Assembly: GCA_024682655.1 (NCBI GenBank)
Contig: JAIKYZ010000021.1
Coordinates: 1 to 34,368, forward strand
Direction of reading: 5' to 3'
DNA from: Treponema sp.
Lineage (GTDB): Bacteria; Spirochaetota; Spirochaetia; Treponematales; Treponemataceae
DNA length: 34,368 nucleotides
The position numbers and the translations under genes are program-made. Positions 16,651 to 24,459 of the stretch are shown one piece after another (position 1 is the stretch's first letter; each line of letters starts with the position of its first letter). Below the pieces are notes generated by a model, which saw only the letters and a program-made list of their open reading frames with translations, had not been told where the DNA came from and ran no database searches.

Positions 16651-17391
16651 ATGCGTAACAAAAAATTTAAATTTCCTTTTAAAATTACTTATGAATCTCC
16701 TGTTACTTTAGCTTTTGTAATAGTGAGTTTGCTTTTCTTTATTGTTGATACTTTTATCTTAAAAGAAAAATTATCTGCATTGTTTTTATCTTCACCAACA
16801 AGTCCTAAAGGAGATTTACCCTTTGAATTATCTAAAGGGATTTCTTACTTAAGGGTGATTTTTTATGCTTTTGGAGGATCAAAATCTCCTGTTTTCTTTT
16901 TTAATCTTCTTTTAATCTTGATTTTAGGAAGTGATACAGAAGAAAAATATGGTTCAATTGTGATTGGAATTATGATTTTGGTTTCTACAATTTTCTCTGG
17001 GGTTATAAATGCAAGTTTCAGCCCACATAGTTTGCAGGGTGCCGCTTCAATTGTCTTTATGCTGCTCTTTTTGACTTGTTTTGATTCCCTTTCCAAAAAG
17101 AAGATTTCTTTAAGAATGTTGATAATTTTTATTACTCTTTGTATTACTTATTCTAAGGCTGATGGTCCTCTTGCTTTTTCTATTGCCCTTGCCGGGGGTT
17201 TATGTGGCAGTCTTTTAGCCTTCCTTACATCTCCAAAAGCCCGAAAAATTCGTAAGGCCTCTGGATTAAAAGAAAAGGCAGAAGTCCTTGTAGAAATTGA
17301 TGATAGTAACAGCCCAAGGTTTAAATCAAAAGCTTCTAAGAATCAAGAAGATTCCAGCGATGAAACTATAATCGGTCAGATTGATTTTTAA
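16651..17391 (+). CDS. Rhomboid-like membrane protein lacking catalytic residues
   Basis: A 246-residue multi-helix protein with rhomboid landmarks: N85 and EEKYGS (97-102) in the first-loop region, and a GxSGxxF-like site near 130-136 that reads GAASIVF, with Ala where the catalytic Ser should be. The last core helix has AGGLCG near 181-186 but Ala 179 where the catalytic His would lie. It is therefore probably an inactive pseudo-rhomboid, perhaps a chaperone or adaptor. The C-terminus is a charged, Ser/Lys-rich cytoplasmic tail. The ATG at 16651 is preferred to an in-frame TTG at 16630, because a perfect TATAAT sits six bases before it. It is followed 18 bases later by a FliL-like gene. Confidence 0.7.
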   Translation: MRNKKFKFPFKITYESPVTLAFVIVSLLFFIVDTFILKEKLSALFLSSPTSPKGDLPFELSKGISYLRVIFYAFGGSKSPVFFFNLLLILILGSDTEEKYGSIVIGIMILVSTIFSGVINASFSPHSLQGAASIVFMLLFLTCFDSLSKKKISLRMLIIFITLCITYSKADGPLAFSIALAGGLCGSLLAFLTSPKARKIRKASGLKEKAEVLVEIDDSNSPRFKSKASKNQEDSSDETIIGQIDF

Positions 17392-17409
17392 TAAAGGGGG
17401 GAGGGGAAT

Positions 17410-17898
17410 ATGAAAACAGAAACTTTTAATAGAATTCTTTTAGTTATTATCGGCGCTTTGATTGCCTTGATTTTCTGTGGAACTATAATTGGACTTGCCA
17501 GAAAAAAGACACAAACTCCCCAGCTTTTAGTTTCAAAGGGAAAAGCTATTAATCTTGCTGCCCCTGCAAATACAGAAATCATTGAATATTATGATTTAAG
17601 TACAATTAGAATTGTTACAAATCCAGATAAGAATAAAAAAGATGATTTTGGTTCTGCAATGGTTATTAGTCCCTGGCTTGCTTATCCAAAGGGCGATACT
17701 GTATTTTTTGAAGAAATTGCCCGAAAACAGGGGGCCTTAAAAGCTGTTTTTACCCAGTATTTTGCCGAAAAAACTCAGGCAGAAATACTTTCTCTTGGCG
17801 AAGCTAAAATTACAAGTGATTTACTGGCAAAATTAAATGCCCTGCTTTCTCTTGGAAAAATAAGTGATATATTCTTTACAGATTTTATATTTCTATAA
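17410..17898 (+). CDS. FliL-like single-pass membrane protein
   Basis: A 162-residue protein with one N-terminal transmembrane helix (about residues 9-29) and a periplasmic domain whose C-terminal half follows the FliL pattern: a strand block ISPWLAYPKG, helices around VFFEEIARKQGALKAVFTQYFAEKT, and the terminal LLAKLNALLSLGKISDIFFTDFIFL-like ending, resembling the family's ...GKVxDVYFTEFVIQ. FliL supports the flagellar stator. The gene is not in a flagellar cluster, so it may be a FliL paralogue. A very strong purine-rich ribosome site (AAGGGGGGAGGGG) precedes the ATG. The stop codon lies inside the right arm of a 19-base-pair hairpin. Confidence 0.6.
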   Translation: MKTETFNRILLVIIGALIALIFCGTIIGLARKKTQTPQLLVSKGKAINLAAPANTEIIEYYDLSTIRIVTNPDKNKKDDFGSAMVISPWLAYPKGDTVFFEEIARKQGALKAVFTQYFAEKTQAEILSLGEAKITSDLLAKLNALLSLGKISDIFFTDFIFL

Positions 17899-17912
17899 AA
17901 TCTGTAAAGAAT
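17871..17912. terminator. Perfect 19-bp hairpin overlapping the end of the FliL-like gene
   Basis: The arm at 17871-17889 is an exact reverse complement of 17894-17912, with loop TTTC. The stop codon of the FliL-like gene lies in the right arm. There is no T run after it, so it may act as a 3' stabiliser or factor-dependent terminator rather than a classical intrinsic terminator. Confidence 0.6.
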
Positions 17913-17930
17913 TGTAAAATTAATGAATGT

Positions 17931-18043
17931 TTAAATTGAATGGCTAAAATATCGCCATTCAATTTAACTTAGAGTTTCTTGCGAAACTCTTGTATTGCGA
18001 ATCAAATATCCTCGGTTGTTGAAACAACCTGCGGTATTTGATT
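17931..18043. repeat. Three further consecutive hairpins between convergent genes
   Basis: After the first hairpin come a 14-bp stem (17931-17944 with 17954-17967, loop of nine), an 8-bp stem AGAGTTTC/GAAACTCT (17971-17990) and a long interrupted hairpin at 18000-18043, with inner stem GGTTG/CAACC and outer stem ATCAAATA/TATTTGAT. The last one abuts the hflX stop codon at 18044-18046. None has a long T run. Confidence 0.65.
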
Positions 18044-19282
18044 TTAAGGAACTAAATAAGGGCTGGCCAGAGCAAGTAAACGACCGGTTGCTCTTGCAGT
18101 TATATGAACACCGTCGTCTAACCATTCTTCGCTTTGAATACAGCCATTTTTTCTAAGTTCATTGATTAAAATACTTTGAGTTATTGGAATAATATATTCT
18201 GCAATATCTCCATAAATCATTTCGTAGATTTTATCTTTTAATTCAAGGAATCCAGTCTGATCTTTTGCACTTACACAAATTGCATCTGGGAATTTATGAC
18301 GAAGGGCAGTTAATGTACCTTTTTCATCCCCCTTATCAATTTTGTTTAAGAGAATCAGTCTTGGATTGTCTGAAGCTCCAATATCATCCAAAACGTCACA
18401 TACTGTTTCGTACTGGAAATTGGCATTTTCGTCAGAGGCATCAAGAACTAAAAGCAGTAAATCTGCATCACAAGCTTCTTCCAAAGTAGATTTAAAAGCA
18501 TCTACCAGGTGGTGAGGAAGGTTACTAATAAATCCTACAGTATCAGTAATTAAAACTCCTGCACTGTCGTTTAAGGGTAATCTTCTTGTAATTGGATCAA
18601 GAGTAGCAAATAACTTGTTTTCAACAAAAACATCGGAGCCGGTTAATGCATTAAGCAGAGAAGATTTTCCGGCATTTGTATAACCTACAAGGGCACAGGA
18701 AGGTTGTTTTTCCCTTTGCTTTCTTTGAGTTTCGCGGTTTAATTCTACTTCTGCTAAATCATGCTTGATTGAGGCAATCTTTTCCCGAATCTGGCGCTGG
18801 TCTAATTCAAGCTGAGTTTCACCTGAACCACGGTTTCCTACAGCACCACCTCGCTGTCTGTTAAAAGAATTCTTCAAATGTTGAAGTCTTGGCAGAGAAT
18901 ATTGAAGCCTAGCTAATTCAACTTGAAGACTTGCTTCTCTTGTTTGCGCACGGCTGGCAAAAATTCTAATGATTACTTCCTGTCGGTCAAAACAGGAAAG
19001 ACCAGTTAATTCTTCCCAGTTTCTTTGTTTCCTTGGCTCGATATTAAAGTCAAAAATAATACAATCAGCTTCGATGGAATGAGCAAGTTCATTTATTTCC
19101 TGAGCCTTACCACTTCCCATTCCATATTGAGGCTGGACCTCAAGACGATTCAAAGTTAATCGCTGAACGATGTCCATACCAAGAGTCAAAACTAATCCCT
19201 TCAATTCCTGCAAATCATTGCCAGGTTCACCCACCAAAAGTGCACGTGGTACTCTTTCGGCTTCTTCTTTAACTTCTACCAT
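18044..19282 (-). CDS. hflX: GTPase HflX
   Basis: Ribosome-associated GTPase that splits or rescues stalled 70S ribosomes under stress. The HflX N-terminal domain is followed by a coiled linker with GGAVGNRGSGETQLELDQ (about residues 145-162), then the G domain: G1 GYTNAGKSS near 200-208, switch/G3 DTVGFISNLPHHLVDAFKSTLEE near 246, G4 NKID near 311 and G5 SAKD. The length of 412 residues is normal. The ATG is preceded by no ribosome site but by TACAAT six bases upstream, with TTGTAA 16 bases before that, so a leaderless transcript is likely. It is transcribed alone, with a hairpin directly after its stop codon. Confidence 0.95.
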   Translation of the reverse strand: MVEVKEEAERVPRALLVGEPGNDLQELKGLVLTLGMDIVQRLTLNRLEVQPQYGMGSGKAQEINELAHSIEADCIIFDFNIEPRKQRNWEELTGLSCFDRQEVIIRIFASRAQTREASLQVELARLQYSLPRLQHLKNSFNRQRGGAVGNRGSGETQLELDQRQIREKIASIKHDLAEVELNRETQRKQREKQPSCALVGYTNAGKSSLLNALTGSDVFVENKLFATLDPITRRLPLNDSAGVLITDTVGFISNLPHHLVDAFKSTLEEACDADLLLLVLDASDENANFQYETVCDVLDDIGASDNPRLILLNKIDKGDEKGTLTALRHKFPDAICVSAKDQTGFLELKDKIYEMIYGDIAEYIIPITQSILINELRKNGCIQSEEWLDDGVHITARATGRLLALASPYLVP

Positions 19283-19288
19283 AGCTTT

Positions 19289-19316
19289 ATTGTAGCCCGA
19301 AAAAGTTATTTTACAA
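19289..19316 (-). promoter_or_regulatory. Putative promoter of hflX, leaderless type
   Basis: On the minus strand, TTGTAA (19316-19311), a 16-base spacer and TACAAT (19294-19289) are followed by six bases and the ATG. No Shine-Dalgarno sequence is present. Confidence 0.55.
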
Positions 19317-19351
19317 ATAAAATTTGATTTATAATGTTTCGTATATTTTAT

Positions 19352-19363
19352 CTAGTATACTAG
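19352..19363. promoter_or_regulatory. Candidate operator upstream of the glucuronate cluster
   Basis: CTAGTATACTAG is a perfect 12-base palindrome ending eight bases before the uxuA -35. Its core, TAGTATACTA, resembles the TGGTATACCA-type sites of GntR-family hexuronate regulators (UxuR/ExuR). No regulator gene is in the window, so the assignment is inference. Confidence 0.4.
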
Positions 19364-19371
19364 TGTATTAG

Positions 19372-19400
19372 ATGACAATAAAGAACAAGAGTGATATACT
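19372..19400 (+). promoter_or_regulatory. Promoter of the uxuA operon
   Basis: ATGACA at 19372-19377, a 17-base spacer and TATACT at 19395-19400. The leader is about 37 bases and contains TAGGAG before the uxuA ATG at 19444. Confidence 0.6.
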
Positions 19401-19443
19401 TTTATAAAATTCATAAATCTTTAATTTTAGGAGATTTTTATTT

Positions 19444-20550
19444 ATGGAAATGACTTTACGTTGGTACGGAACAGGATTCGATTCCGTAACTTTAGAACAG
19501 ATTCGCCAGATTCCTGGTGTTCATGGTGTAATTACTACTTTATATGATTCAGTTCCAGGAGATGCCTGGGAATTGGCCGCTATTCAGAAGATTAAAAAAG
19601 AAGTTGCAGATGCAGGACTTAAAATTGCCGGTATTGAAAGTGTAAATATTCACGACGACATTAAGATTGGTGGCGGTGACCGTGATAAATACATAGAAAA
19701 TTATATAAAAACTCTGGAACGTCTTGGTCAGGAAGACATTCATATGGTTTGCTATAACTTTATGCCTGTTTTTGACTGGACCCGTTCAGAACTTGCCCGT
19801 CCTTGTCCAGATGGTTCAACTGTCCTTGCCTATAATTCAAAGGCAATTGACGGTGTAAAACCAGATGAAATGTTTGCCCGCATGGAAAAGAATTCCAACG
19901 GCTTTGTACTTCCAGGCTGGGAACCAGAACGTATGGCCCGCGTAAAGGAACTCTTCCAAATGTACAAGGATGTTACAGAAGAAAAACTCTTTAATAACCT
20001 TGTTTACTTCCTCAAGGCAATTATGCCAGTTTGCGATAAATACAATATTGATATGGCAATTCATCCCGATGATCCTGCCTGGCCAGTATTTGGTCTTCCA
20101 CGCATTATTACAAGTCAGGAAGGCGTAGTAAAAATGCTTAAGGCTGTTGATAATCCTCACAATGGTTTAACTTTCTGTACAGGTTCTTATGGTACAAACC
20201 GTAAAAACGACCTCTGTGAATTTATCAAGGCTGCTCAGGGACGTATCCACTTTGCCCATGTGCGTAACTTAAAGTTCAACACAGCAATTGATGATCCTGT
20301 TCTGGACTTCCAGGAATCTGCCCACCTTTCAAGTACAGGTTCTTTTGATATGTTCAAAATTGTTAAAACCCTTTACGAAACCGGTTTTGATGGAGTTATT
20401 CGTCCAGATCACGGCCGTATGATTTGGGGCGAAAAAGCAATGCCTGGTTACGGACTTTATGACCGCGCCCTTGGTGCTGTTTATCTTCAGGGACTTTGGG
20501 AAGCCTGCGAAAAAAGCTTCGACCGTTCTGGAGTAAAACTCTACAAATAG
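19444..20550 (+). CDS. uxuA: Mannonate dehydratase
   Basis: Dehydrates D-mannonate to 2-keto-3-deoxy-D-gluconate (KDG). The N-terminal MTLRWYGTGFDSVTLEQIRQIPGV and the internal MAIHPDDPAWPVFGLPRI and FAHVRN...F.E.AH blocks are typical of UxuA, a TIM-barrel enzyme using Mn/Fe. At 368 residues it is slightly shorter than E. coli UxuA (394). It is the first gene of the glucuronate cluster, with a clear promoter, a candidate operator and a TAGGAG ribosome site. A large hairpin separates it from uxuB. Confidence 0.96.
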   Translation: MEMTLRWYGTGFDSVTLEQIRQIPGVHGVITTLYDSVPGDAWELAAIQKIKKEVADAGLKIAGIESVNIHDDIKIGGGDRDKYIENYIKTLERLGQEDIHMVCYNFMPVFDWTRSELARPCPDGSTVLAYNSKAIDGVKPDEMFARMEKNSNGFVLPGWEPERMARVKELFQMYKDVTEEKLFNNLVYFLKAIMPVCDKYNIDMAIHPDDPAWPVFGLPRIITSQEGVVKMLKAVDNPHNGLTFCTGSYGTNRKNDLCEFIKAAQGRIHFAHVRNLKFNTAIDDPVLDFQESAHLSSTGSFDMFKIVKTLYETGFDGVIRPDHGRMIWGEKAMPGYGLYDRALGAVYLQGLWEACEKSFDRSGVKLYK

Positions 20551-20564
20551 CATCACCCTTATAT

Positions 20565-20610
20565 ACAAGTTCGTCAAGGCACGCTAGGCTTAAAGCCTTG
20601 ACAAACTTGT
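20565..20610 (+). promoter_or_regulatory. Intercistronic hairpin between uxuA and uxuB
   Basis: Bases 20565-20580 pair with 20595-20610 over 16 positions with one mismatch, around a 14-base loop. A competing small hairpin, AGGCTTAAAGCCT, uses part of the same right arm. There is no T run, and the uxuB ribosome site AGGAGG follows at 20626. It could be a processing or 3'-stability element that sets uxuA above uxuB expression. Confidence 0.5.
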
Positions 20611-20643
20611 TTAATGGCTTTTCTCAGGAGGATAAAGCACATT

Positions 20644-22245
20644 ATGAAACTTACAAAAGATGGAATAAAAAACACTGCTGAATGGGAAGCAAAAGGCTAT
20701 TCCCTTCCAAAATTTAACCGCCAGTCAGTTGAAGAGGCTACAAAAAAAGATCCTTTTTGGATTCATTTTGGCGCCGGCAATATTTTTAGAGCCTTTCAGG
20801 CAAATGTTGTTCAGAATTTATTAAACGATGGTATTCTTGACCGCGGCCTTGTAGTTGCAGAAGGATATGATTATGAAATTATAGAAAAAATGTACCGCCC
20901 TCACGACAATATCGGGGCTCTGGTTACATTAAAATCAAGTGGTTCAGTAGAAAAAACTGTAGTTGCTTCAATTATGGAAGCCCTTGCTGCAGATTCAGAA
21001 AACGAAAAAGACTGGGCAAGATTACTTGAAATCTTCCGTTCACCTTCTTTACAGATGGTAACTTTTACAATTACAGAAAAAGGTTATCTCTTAAAAAATG
21101 CTGCCGGCGCTATGATGCCTGGAGTAGAAGATGATTTTGCTGCTGGCCCTGTACTTCCAAAATCTTACATTGGTAAAGTTGTAACCTTACTTCATGAACG
21201 TTATGTAAACGGAGAACTTCCTATTGCAATGGTAAGTATGGATAACTGTTCTCACAATGGAGATAAATTGTATGCAGCCGTAAATGAATTTGCAACTGAA
21301 TGGGAAAATCGCGGAGTTTGTAAGCCTGGTTTCCTGGCCTATGTAAACAACCCTTCAAAAGTTTCTTTCCCTTGGACAATGATTGATAAAATTACTCCTC
21401 GTCCAGATGCTAAAATCGAAAAGATTCTTGCTGACGACGGAATAGAGCAGCTTGAACCTGTAATCACTTCTAAGAAAACTTACGTTGCTCCTTTTGTTAA
21501 TGCAGAAGAATGCCAGTATTTAGTTATAGAAGATTCTTTCCCTAATGGTCGTCCTGAACTTGAAAAAGCAGGCCTTTATTTTACCGACCGTCAGACTGTA
21601 GACAAGGTAGAAAAAATGAAGGTTTGTACCTGTTTAAATCCACTTCACACCTTCCTTGCCGTAAGTGGCTGTCTGCTGGGTTATACATTAATTGCAGATG
21701 AAATGAAAGATCCAGATTTACTGCGCCTTGTAAAACGCCTTGGTTATGAAGAAGGACTTCCTGTTGTAGTTGATCCTGGAATTATTAAACCCCGCGATTT
21801 TATTGATGAAGTTGTAAATATCCGTATTCCAAATCCATTTATGCCAGATACACCACAGAGAATTGCCTGCGATACTTCTCAAAAACTTAGTATTCGCTTT
21901 GGAGAAACAATTAAAGGTTATCTTGCCCGTAAAGATCTTGATGTAAAGAATTTAAAAGTTCTCCCACTTGTATTTGCCCTCTGGCTTCGTTATTTAATGG
22001 CCATTGATGATAATGGAAAAGCCTTTGAATTAAGCCCAGATCCACTTTTGGAAGAATGTAAAAAATATATAGCAGATGTAAAGTCTGCAGCAGACCTAAA
22101 AGCTGTAGAGCCACTTCTTAAACGTAAAGAAATTTTCGGCGTGGATTTATATGAGGCTGGCCTTGCTGATACAGTTATTTCATACTTTGAAAAATTATTG
22201 GCCGGTCCTGGTTCAGTTCGCTCAGTTCTTAAAGAGATTCAGTAA
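20644..22245 (+). CDS. uxuB: Fructuronate reductase / mannitol dehydrogenase family
   Basis: NAD-dependent long-chain polyol dehydrogenase that reduces D-fructuronate to D-mannonate. The nucleotide-binding HFGAGNIFRAF lies near residues 37-47, and the family block CLNPLHTFLAVSGCLLG is near the middle. At 533 residues it is longer than E. coli UxuB (486) but normal for the larger subgroup. The ATG at 20644 follows AGGAGG by 12 bases; an upstream in-frame ATG at 20614 lies before that ribosome site and is rejected. Its position between uxuA and uxaC decides fructuronate over tagaturonate or mannitol as substrate. Confidence 0.92.
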   Translation: MKLTKDGIKNTAEWEAKGYSLPKFNRQSVEEATKKDPFWIHFGAGNIFRAFQANVVQNLLNDGILDRGLVVAEGYDYEIIEKMYRPHDNIGALVTLKSSGSVEKTVVASIMEALAADSENEKDWARLLEIFRSPSLQMVTFTITEKGYLLKNAAGAMMPGVEDDFAAGPVLPKSYIGKVVTLLHERYVNGELPIAMVSMDNCSHNGDKLYAAVNEFATEWENRGVCKPGFLAYVNNPSKVSFPWTMIDKITPRPDAKIEKILADDGIEQLEPVITSKKTYVAPFVNAEECQYLVIEDSFPNGRPELEKAGLYFTDRQTVDKVEKMKVCTCLNPLHTFLAVSGCLLGYTLIADEMKDPDLLRLVKRLGYEEGLPVVVDPGIIKPRDFIDEVVNIRIPNPFMPDTPQRIACDTSQKLSIRFGETIKGYLARKDLDVKNLKVLPLVFALWLRYLMAIDDNGKAFELSPDPLLEECKKYIADVKSAADLKAVEPLLKRKEIFGVDLYEAGLADTVISYFEKLLAGPGSVRSVLKEIQ

Positions 22246-22255
22246 GGGGATTTTG

Positions 22256-23695
22256 ATGAGAAAATTTTTAGACGAAGATTTTATTTTACAGAGTCAGGCA
22301 GCAAAGACTCTCTATCATAAATATGCAGAAAATCAGCCTATTTTTGACTTCCATAATCATCTTTCTCCCCAGGAGATTTATGAAAATAAAAGTCTTGGAA
22401 ATCTTGCTAATGCCTGGCTGGACCACGACCATTACAAGTGGAGGGCCATGCGTTCTGCAGGTGTAGATGAAGCTTTAATTACCGGCCATATTCGTAAAGA
22501 CGGCTCTGTTAAATCTGACGAAGAAAGGGGCGGATCTGCTGCAGTTTTGGAGGCAGATTACAATCGTTACCTGGCCTTTGTAAAAACCTTACAGGGCTGT
22601 GTAGGAAATCCTCTTTACCATTGGAGCCATCTTGAATTAAAGCGCTACTTTGGAATTAGCCAGCCTGTTACAGAAGATAATGCAAAAGAAGTTTGGGATA
22701 AGTGTAATAAACTTTTAGCAGATAAGTCTTATGGTCCCCGCGGTCTTTTGGAAAAAATGTCTGTAAAAGAACTTTGCACTACAGATGATCCTTTAGATTC
22801 TTTGGAATGGCATGAAAAAATCGCAAAAGACTGGAAAAATTGTAAAGTTAGACCTTCTTTCCGTCCTGATCCTGCCATTAATCCAGAAAATCCAGCCTTT
22901 GCAGATTACATGAACCGCTTACAGGAAATAGACGGAAGTAAATTTAAATCTATATCAGATATGATTGCAGCCCTGGGCCGTAGAATGGATTATTTTAAGG
23001 CAAGAGGCTCTCTTGTAAGTGATCATTCTTTGGAAAATGATTTTTATCTTCCTGCTACCTTAGATGATGTAAATTACATTTTTGAAAAAGCCTGGATTGG
23101 TAAAGAATTAAGTCATGAAGAAATTGCTAAATACAAGGGCTGGGTTTTAATTGAACTTGGAAAACTATATGCCCAAAAAGGTTTTGTAATGCAGATTCAT
23201 ATTGGTGCCTTAAGGGACCAGAATTCTGCAATGTATGAAATAGCTGGTAAAAATGTAGGAGAAGACAGCCTGCAGGATTTTAATTATGCCGCTCAGATTG
23301 GTTGCGTTTTAAATGCCATTTATTCAGCCGCTCCAAAGGCCCGCACAATTCTTTATAACCTAAATCCAAAAGATAACGAAGCCCTTGCTACAATGGCTGC
23401 AAACTTTAGAAACTGTCAGTTTGGCCCAGCCTGGTGGTTCAACGACCATAAAGATGGAATTGAAGAGCAGATTAGAGTTTATTCCAGAAGTGCAGTTCTT
23501 GGAAAATATGTAGGAATGCTTACAGATAGTAGAAGTTTCCTTTCTTACCCACGCCATGAATATTTCCGCCGTATTTTGTGTAATTTTATTGGTGGACTTG
23601 TAGAAAATGGCGAATTCCCCTGGAATGAAAAAATCCTTGGGCAAATGGTAAAAAATATTTCTTATCAGAATGCAGTTGATTTCTTTTTGGAGTAG
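22256..23695 (+). CDS. uxaC: Glucuronate isomerase
   Basis: Isomerises D-glucuronate to D-fructuronate (and D-galacturonate to D-tagaturonate), an amidohydrolase-superfamily barrel. IFDFHNHLSP near residues 24-33 carries the metal-binding histidines; FVMQIHIGALRDQN and LTDSRSFLSYPRHEYFRRIL are UxaC hallmarks. It has 479 residues (E. coli 470). The ATG at 22256 has AAGGGGA five bases upstream; a longer frame from 22151 would overlap uxuB by about 95 bases and has no support. It lies ten bases after uxuB. Confidence 0.96.
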   Translation: MRKFLDEDFILQSQAAKTLYHKYAENQPIFDFHNHLSPQEIYENKSLGNLANAWLDHDHYKWRAMRSAGVDEALITGHIRKDGSVKSDEERGGSAAVLEADYNRYLAFVKTLQGCVGNPLYHWSHLELKRYFGISQPVTEDNAKEVWDKCNKLLADKSYGPRGLLEKMSVKELCTTDDPLDSLEWHEKIAKDWKNCKVRPSFRPDPAINPENPAFADYMNRLQEIDGSKFKSISDMIAALGRRMDYFKARGSLVSDHSLENDFYLPATLDDVNYIFEKAWIGKELSHEEIAKYKGWVLIELGKLYAQKGFVMQIHIGALRDQNSAMYEIAGKNVGEDSLQDFNYAAQIGCVLNAIYSAAPKARTILYNLNPKDNEALATMAANFRNCQFGPAWWFNDHKDGIEEQIRVYSRSAVLGKYVGMLTDSRSFLSYPRHEYFRRILCNFIGGLVENGEFPWNEKILGQMVKNISYQNAVDFFLE

Positions 23696-23739
23696 GAATT
23701 AACAAATTTAAGATAAATAAGTCAAATTAAGAGGCATAT

Positions 23740-24378
23740 ATGAACGATACATTGAAGCAAATTGGAAAAACCGGAATTGTACCGGTTGTAGTTTTGAATA
23801 AGGTCAGCGATGCAGAACCTTTGGCAGAAAGTTTAATTAAAGGTGGACTTCCCTGTGCAGAAGTAACATTTAGAACCGATGCCGCAGAAGAAAGTATCCG
23901 TGCAATATCAAAAAAATTCCCAGATATGTTTGTAGGAGCCGGAACAGTTCTTACAATAGAACAGGTAGACCGCGCAATTGGAGCCGGAGCAAAATTTATA
24001 GTAAGCCCAGGACTTAATCCAAAAGTTGTTGAATATTGTCTAAAGAAGGGTTACCCAATAACCCCAGGAATAATGACCCCAACAGAATTAGAAGTAGCCC
24101 TAGGATTCGGTTTAGATGTAGTAAAATTCTTCCCAGCCGAAAATGCCGGCGGCCTAAAAATGATAAAAGCCATGAGCGCCCCCTACACAATGATGAAATT
24201 CATGCCGACAGGTGGAATCAACGCAACAAACGTCCGCGACTACCTGTCCAGCAACAAGATTCTAGCCTGCGGCGGCAGCTGGATGGTAAAAGGCGATTTA
24301 ATTAATTCCGGAGATTTTGCCGAAATAGAACGCCTAACAAAAGAAGCCGCTGCCATTGTGCGAGAGGTTAGGGGATAG
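23740..24378 (+). CDS. kdgA: 2-keto-3-deoxy-6-phosphogluconate aldolase
   Basis: Class-I aldolase that splits KDPG into pyruvate and glyceraldehyde 3-phosphate. The catalytic Glu lies in CAEVTFRT (residue 41) and the Schiff-base Lys in VVKFFPAE (residue 129); the phosphate-binding MPTGGIN follows. At 212 residues it is full length. AAGAGG lies before the ATG, 44 bases after uxaC. From about 23940 onward its codons shift toward ATA, CTA, CCA and GCC, unlike the rest of the cluster and close to the repeat region that follows it. The bifunctional 4-hydroxy-2-oxoglutarate aldolase activity of the family (eda) is possible. Confidence 0.93.
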   Translation: MNDTLKQIGKTGIVPVVVLNKVSDAEPLAESLIKGGLPCAEVTFRTDAAEESIRAISKKFPDMFVGAGTVLTIEQVDRAIGAGAKFIVSPGLNPKVVEYCLKKGYPITPGIMTPTELEVALGFGLDVVKFFPAENAGGLKMIKAMSAPYTMMKFMPTGGINATNVRDYLSSNKILACGGSWMVKGDLINSGDFAEIERLTKEAAAIVREVRG

Positions 24379-24410
24379 GTTATAAGTTACATAAGAAATT
24401 ATAAGATAAT

Positions 24411-24446
24411 ACCCGCTTGCGAAGTAGAGGGGTTTTCCTCTCCCAC
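24411..24446 (+). repeat. GC-rich direct repeat, copy 1
   Basis: Starts CCCGCTTGCGAAGTAGAGGG and ends CCTCTCCCAC. It recurs with few changes at 24726-24759. It shares CCGCTTGCG with the GC-rich fragment near 57-66 in this window. It contains a GAGGGG...CCTCTC inverted repeat. Confidence 0.6.
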
Positions 24447-24459
24447 AAAAAAATGGGGA

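Noticed and set aside
20614..20643. Upstream ATG start for uxuB
   Set aside because: The AGGAGG ribosome site lies downstream of this ATG and fits the ATG at 20644.
22151..22255. N-terminal extension of uxaC
   Set aside because: It overlaps uxuB in another frame and does not resemble UxaC; ATG 22256 has AAGGGGA.
24036..24305. 89-codon frame within kdgA
   Set aside because: It is a shadow of kdgA caused by its skewed codon use; no ribosome site or recognisable protein.
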